DNA of 5,876 bases from Phycisphaerae bacterium. Lineage in GTDB: Bacteria > Planctomycetota > Phycisphaerae > Phycisphaerales > SM1A02. The DNA is taken from positions 1 through 5,876 of the forward strand of contig JAUIHC010000202.1 in assembly GCA_030432455.1 (NCBI GenBank), written 5' to 3'. The translations under genes were made by a program, and so were the position numbers. This document shows positions 5,059 to 5,876 of the stretch, piece after piece; position 1 is the stretch's first letter, and each line of letters opens with the position of its first letter. A model generated the notes under the pieces. It worked only from the letters and a program-made list of their open reading frames with translations. It was not told the origin of the DNA and ran no database searches.

Positions 5059-5876
5059 ATGACTGCGGCGACGGTTGATTCGGTGACGTCCGACGAGGTT
5101 CTGCTCGGGGAGATCGAGGCGGCGCTGGCCGCGGCGATCGATGCGCGTCGATTGGGCCCGCTGCTCGACGAGGCGACGAGGTACGCACTCCTCGGCGGGG
5201 GCAAGCGGCTTCGACCGATCCTGACCCTGCGGGCCTGCGACGCGGTCGGCGGATCGCGGGACCGGGCCATGCCCGCGGCGGTGGCGGTCGAGTGCATCCA
5301 CGCGTTCAGCCTCGTGCACGACGACCTGCCCGCGATGGACGACGACGACCTTCGGCGCGGACGCCCCACCACCCACAAGGTCTACGGCGACGCGGTCGGG
5401 ATCCTCGTCGGCGACCTCCTCCAGGGACTCGCCGCCGAGGTCGCCCTCTCGAGCCCGGTCGCGCCGACGGAGATCGCCCGCACCGTGCTCGAGGGGTCGC
5501 GGCTCATGATCGAGGGGCAGATCCACGACACCGTGGGCGGCTTCCCCGCCGAACTCGAGGGCGAGTTCGACCGACTCCGGCACATCCACCGCCTGAAGAC
5601 CGCCGCCCTGATCCGGGCGGCGTGCCGGGCCGGGGCGATCGCGGGCGGCGGCGACGAGACCGCCCTCGATCGGTACGGCGAGGCGATCGGGCTCATGTTC
5701 CAGATCGTGGACGACATCCTCGACGAGACGCAGTCCTCGGAACATCTCGGCAAGACCGGCGGCAAGGACAAGGCGGCGGGCAAGCGGACCTACCCCGCCC
5801 TGCTCGGCCTCGACGGGAGTCGGGCCGAGGTCGAGCGGCTGGAGACCGAGGCGACCGTCGCCCTCGCCGACCTCGG
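5059..5876 (+). CDS. ispA: Polyprenyl diphosphate synthase, IspA-type (probably farnesyl diphosphate synthase), 3' truncated
   Basis: The first 272 residues are present and the frame is open to the window edge, so perhaps the last few dozen residues are missing. The enzyme condenses IPP with allylic diphosphates in the cytoplasm. GGGKRLRP (46-53) binds diphosphate. AVECIHAFSLVHDDLPAMDD (76-95) holds the first Asp-rich motif, DDxxxxD (Asp88, Asp89, Asp94), and is almost identical to E. coli IspA there. GQIHD (153-157), the LKT at 179-181, and the second Asp-rich motif DDILD (218-222) with its preceding FQ follow, then GKTGGKDKAAGKRTYPALLG (231-250). The long first motif with its two-residue insertion is the bacterial type II form. 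Phe at the fifth position before the motif is aromatic, which in this family favours a C15 product; geranylgeranyl diphosphate cannot be excluded. Start: ATG 5059, or in-frame ATG 5050. The gene is divergent from the ExbB-like gene and functionally linked to ispG. Confidence 0.95.
   Translation, partial: MTAATVDSVTSDEVLLGEIEAALAAAIDARRLGPLLDEATRYALLGGGKRLRPILTLRACDAVGGSRDRAMPAAVAVECIHAFSLVHDDLPAMDDDDLRRGRPTTHKVYGDAVGILVGDLLQGLAAEVALSSPVAPTEIARTVLEGSRLMIEGQIHDTVGGFPAELEGEFDRLRHIHRLKTAALIRAACRAGAIAGGGDETALDRYGEAIGLMFQIVDDILDETQSSEHLGKTGGKDKAAGKRTYPALLGLDGSRAEVERLETEATVALADL

Noticed and set aside
4795..5745. Minus-strand open frame opposite the prenyl synthase gene
   Set aside because: The plus strand carries both Asp-rich motifs and the complete IspA-like pattern. 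The minus product is low-complexity.

Overview
The window is high-GC DNA with densely packed genes and strong G/C preference at third codon positions. It most resembles a Planctomycetota chromosome, perhaps a Phycisphaerae-like lineage. Three things suggest this: a large single-copy prepilin-type protein of the style abundant in planctomycetes, a NupG-type nucleoside:H+ symporter paralogue, and start codons without Shine-Dalgarno sequences. The assignment is an inference from gene style; there is no rRNA or other taxonomic marker here.

Layout, left to right: (1) the 3' end of an unrecognised plus-strand gene (2-175). (2) A 14-bp tandem repeat of almost six copies that begins at the base after its stop codon (176-257), then a strong GC hairpin terminator (261-300). 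(3) A minus-strand nucleoside/proton symporter of the major facilitator superfamily (321-1670), which converges on that terminator. (4) A 169-bp divergent control region (1671-1839) with a 13-bp dyad and a promoter placed right against the ispG start. (5) ispG (1840-3102), the iron-sulfur enzyme of the penultimate MEP-pathway step. (6) A prepilin-type protein (3239-4309) with a leader of about 130 bp. (7) A convergent minus-strand MotA/TolQ/ExbB-family proton-channel subunit (4338-4979) with no ExbD/TolR partner beside it. (8) A 79-bp divergent control region (4980-5058) holding degenerate copies of the 14-bp unit. (9) An IspA-type short-chain prenyl diphosphate synthase (5059 to the right edge, 3' truncated).

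Two genes serve isoprenoid synthesis. IspG makes HMBPP, the direct precursor of IPP and DMAPP, and the IspA-like enzyme condenses those C5 units, probably to farnesyl diphosphate. They are separated by two envelope-related genes, so they are neighbours and not an operon. No insertion sequence, CRISPR array, tRNA or rRNA is visible, and nothing in the genes points clearly to horizontal transfer.

The items most worth a second look are non-coding. One is the tandem array filling a 3' UTR, with diverged relatives about 4.7 kb away in a promoter region. The other is a repeated geometry of a -10-like hexamer, 7 nt, then ATG, at three starts that lack a Shine-Dalgarno, which suggests leaderless mRNAs. 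I did not find a convincing new multi-gene system.
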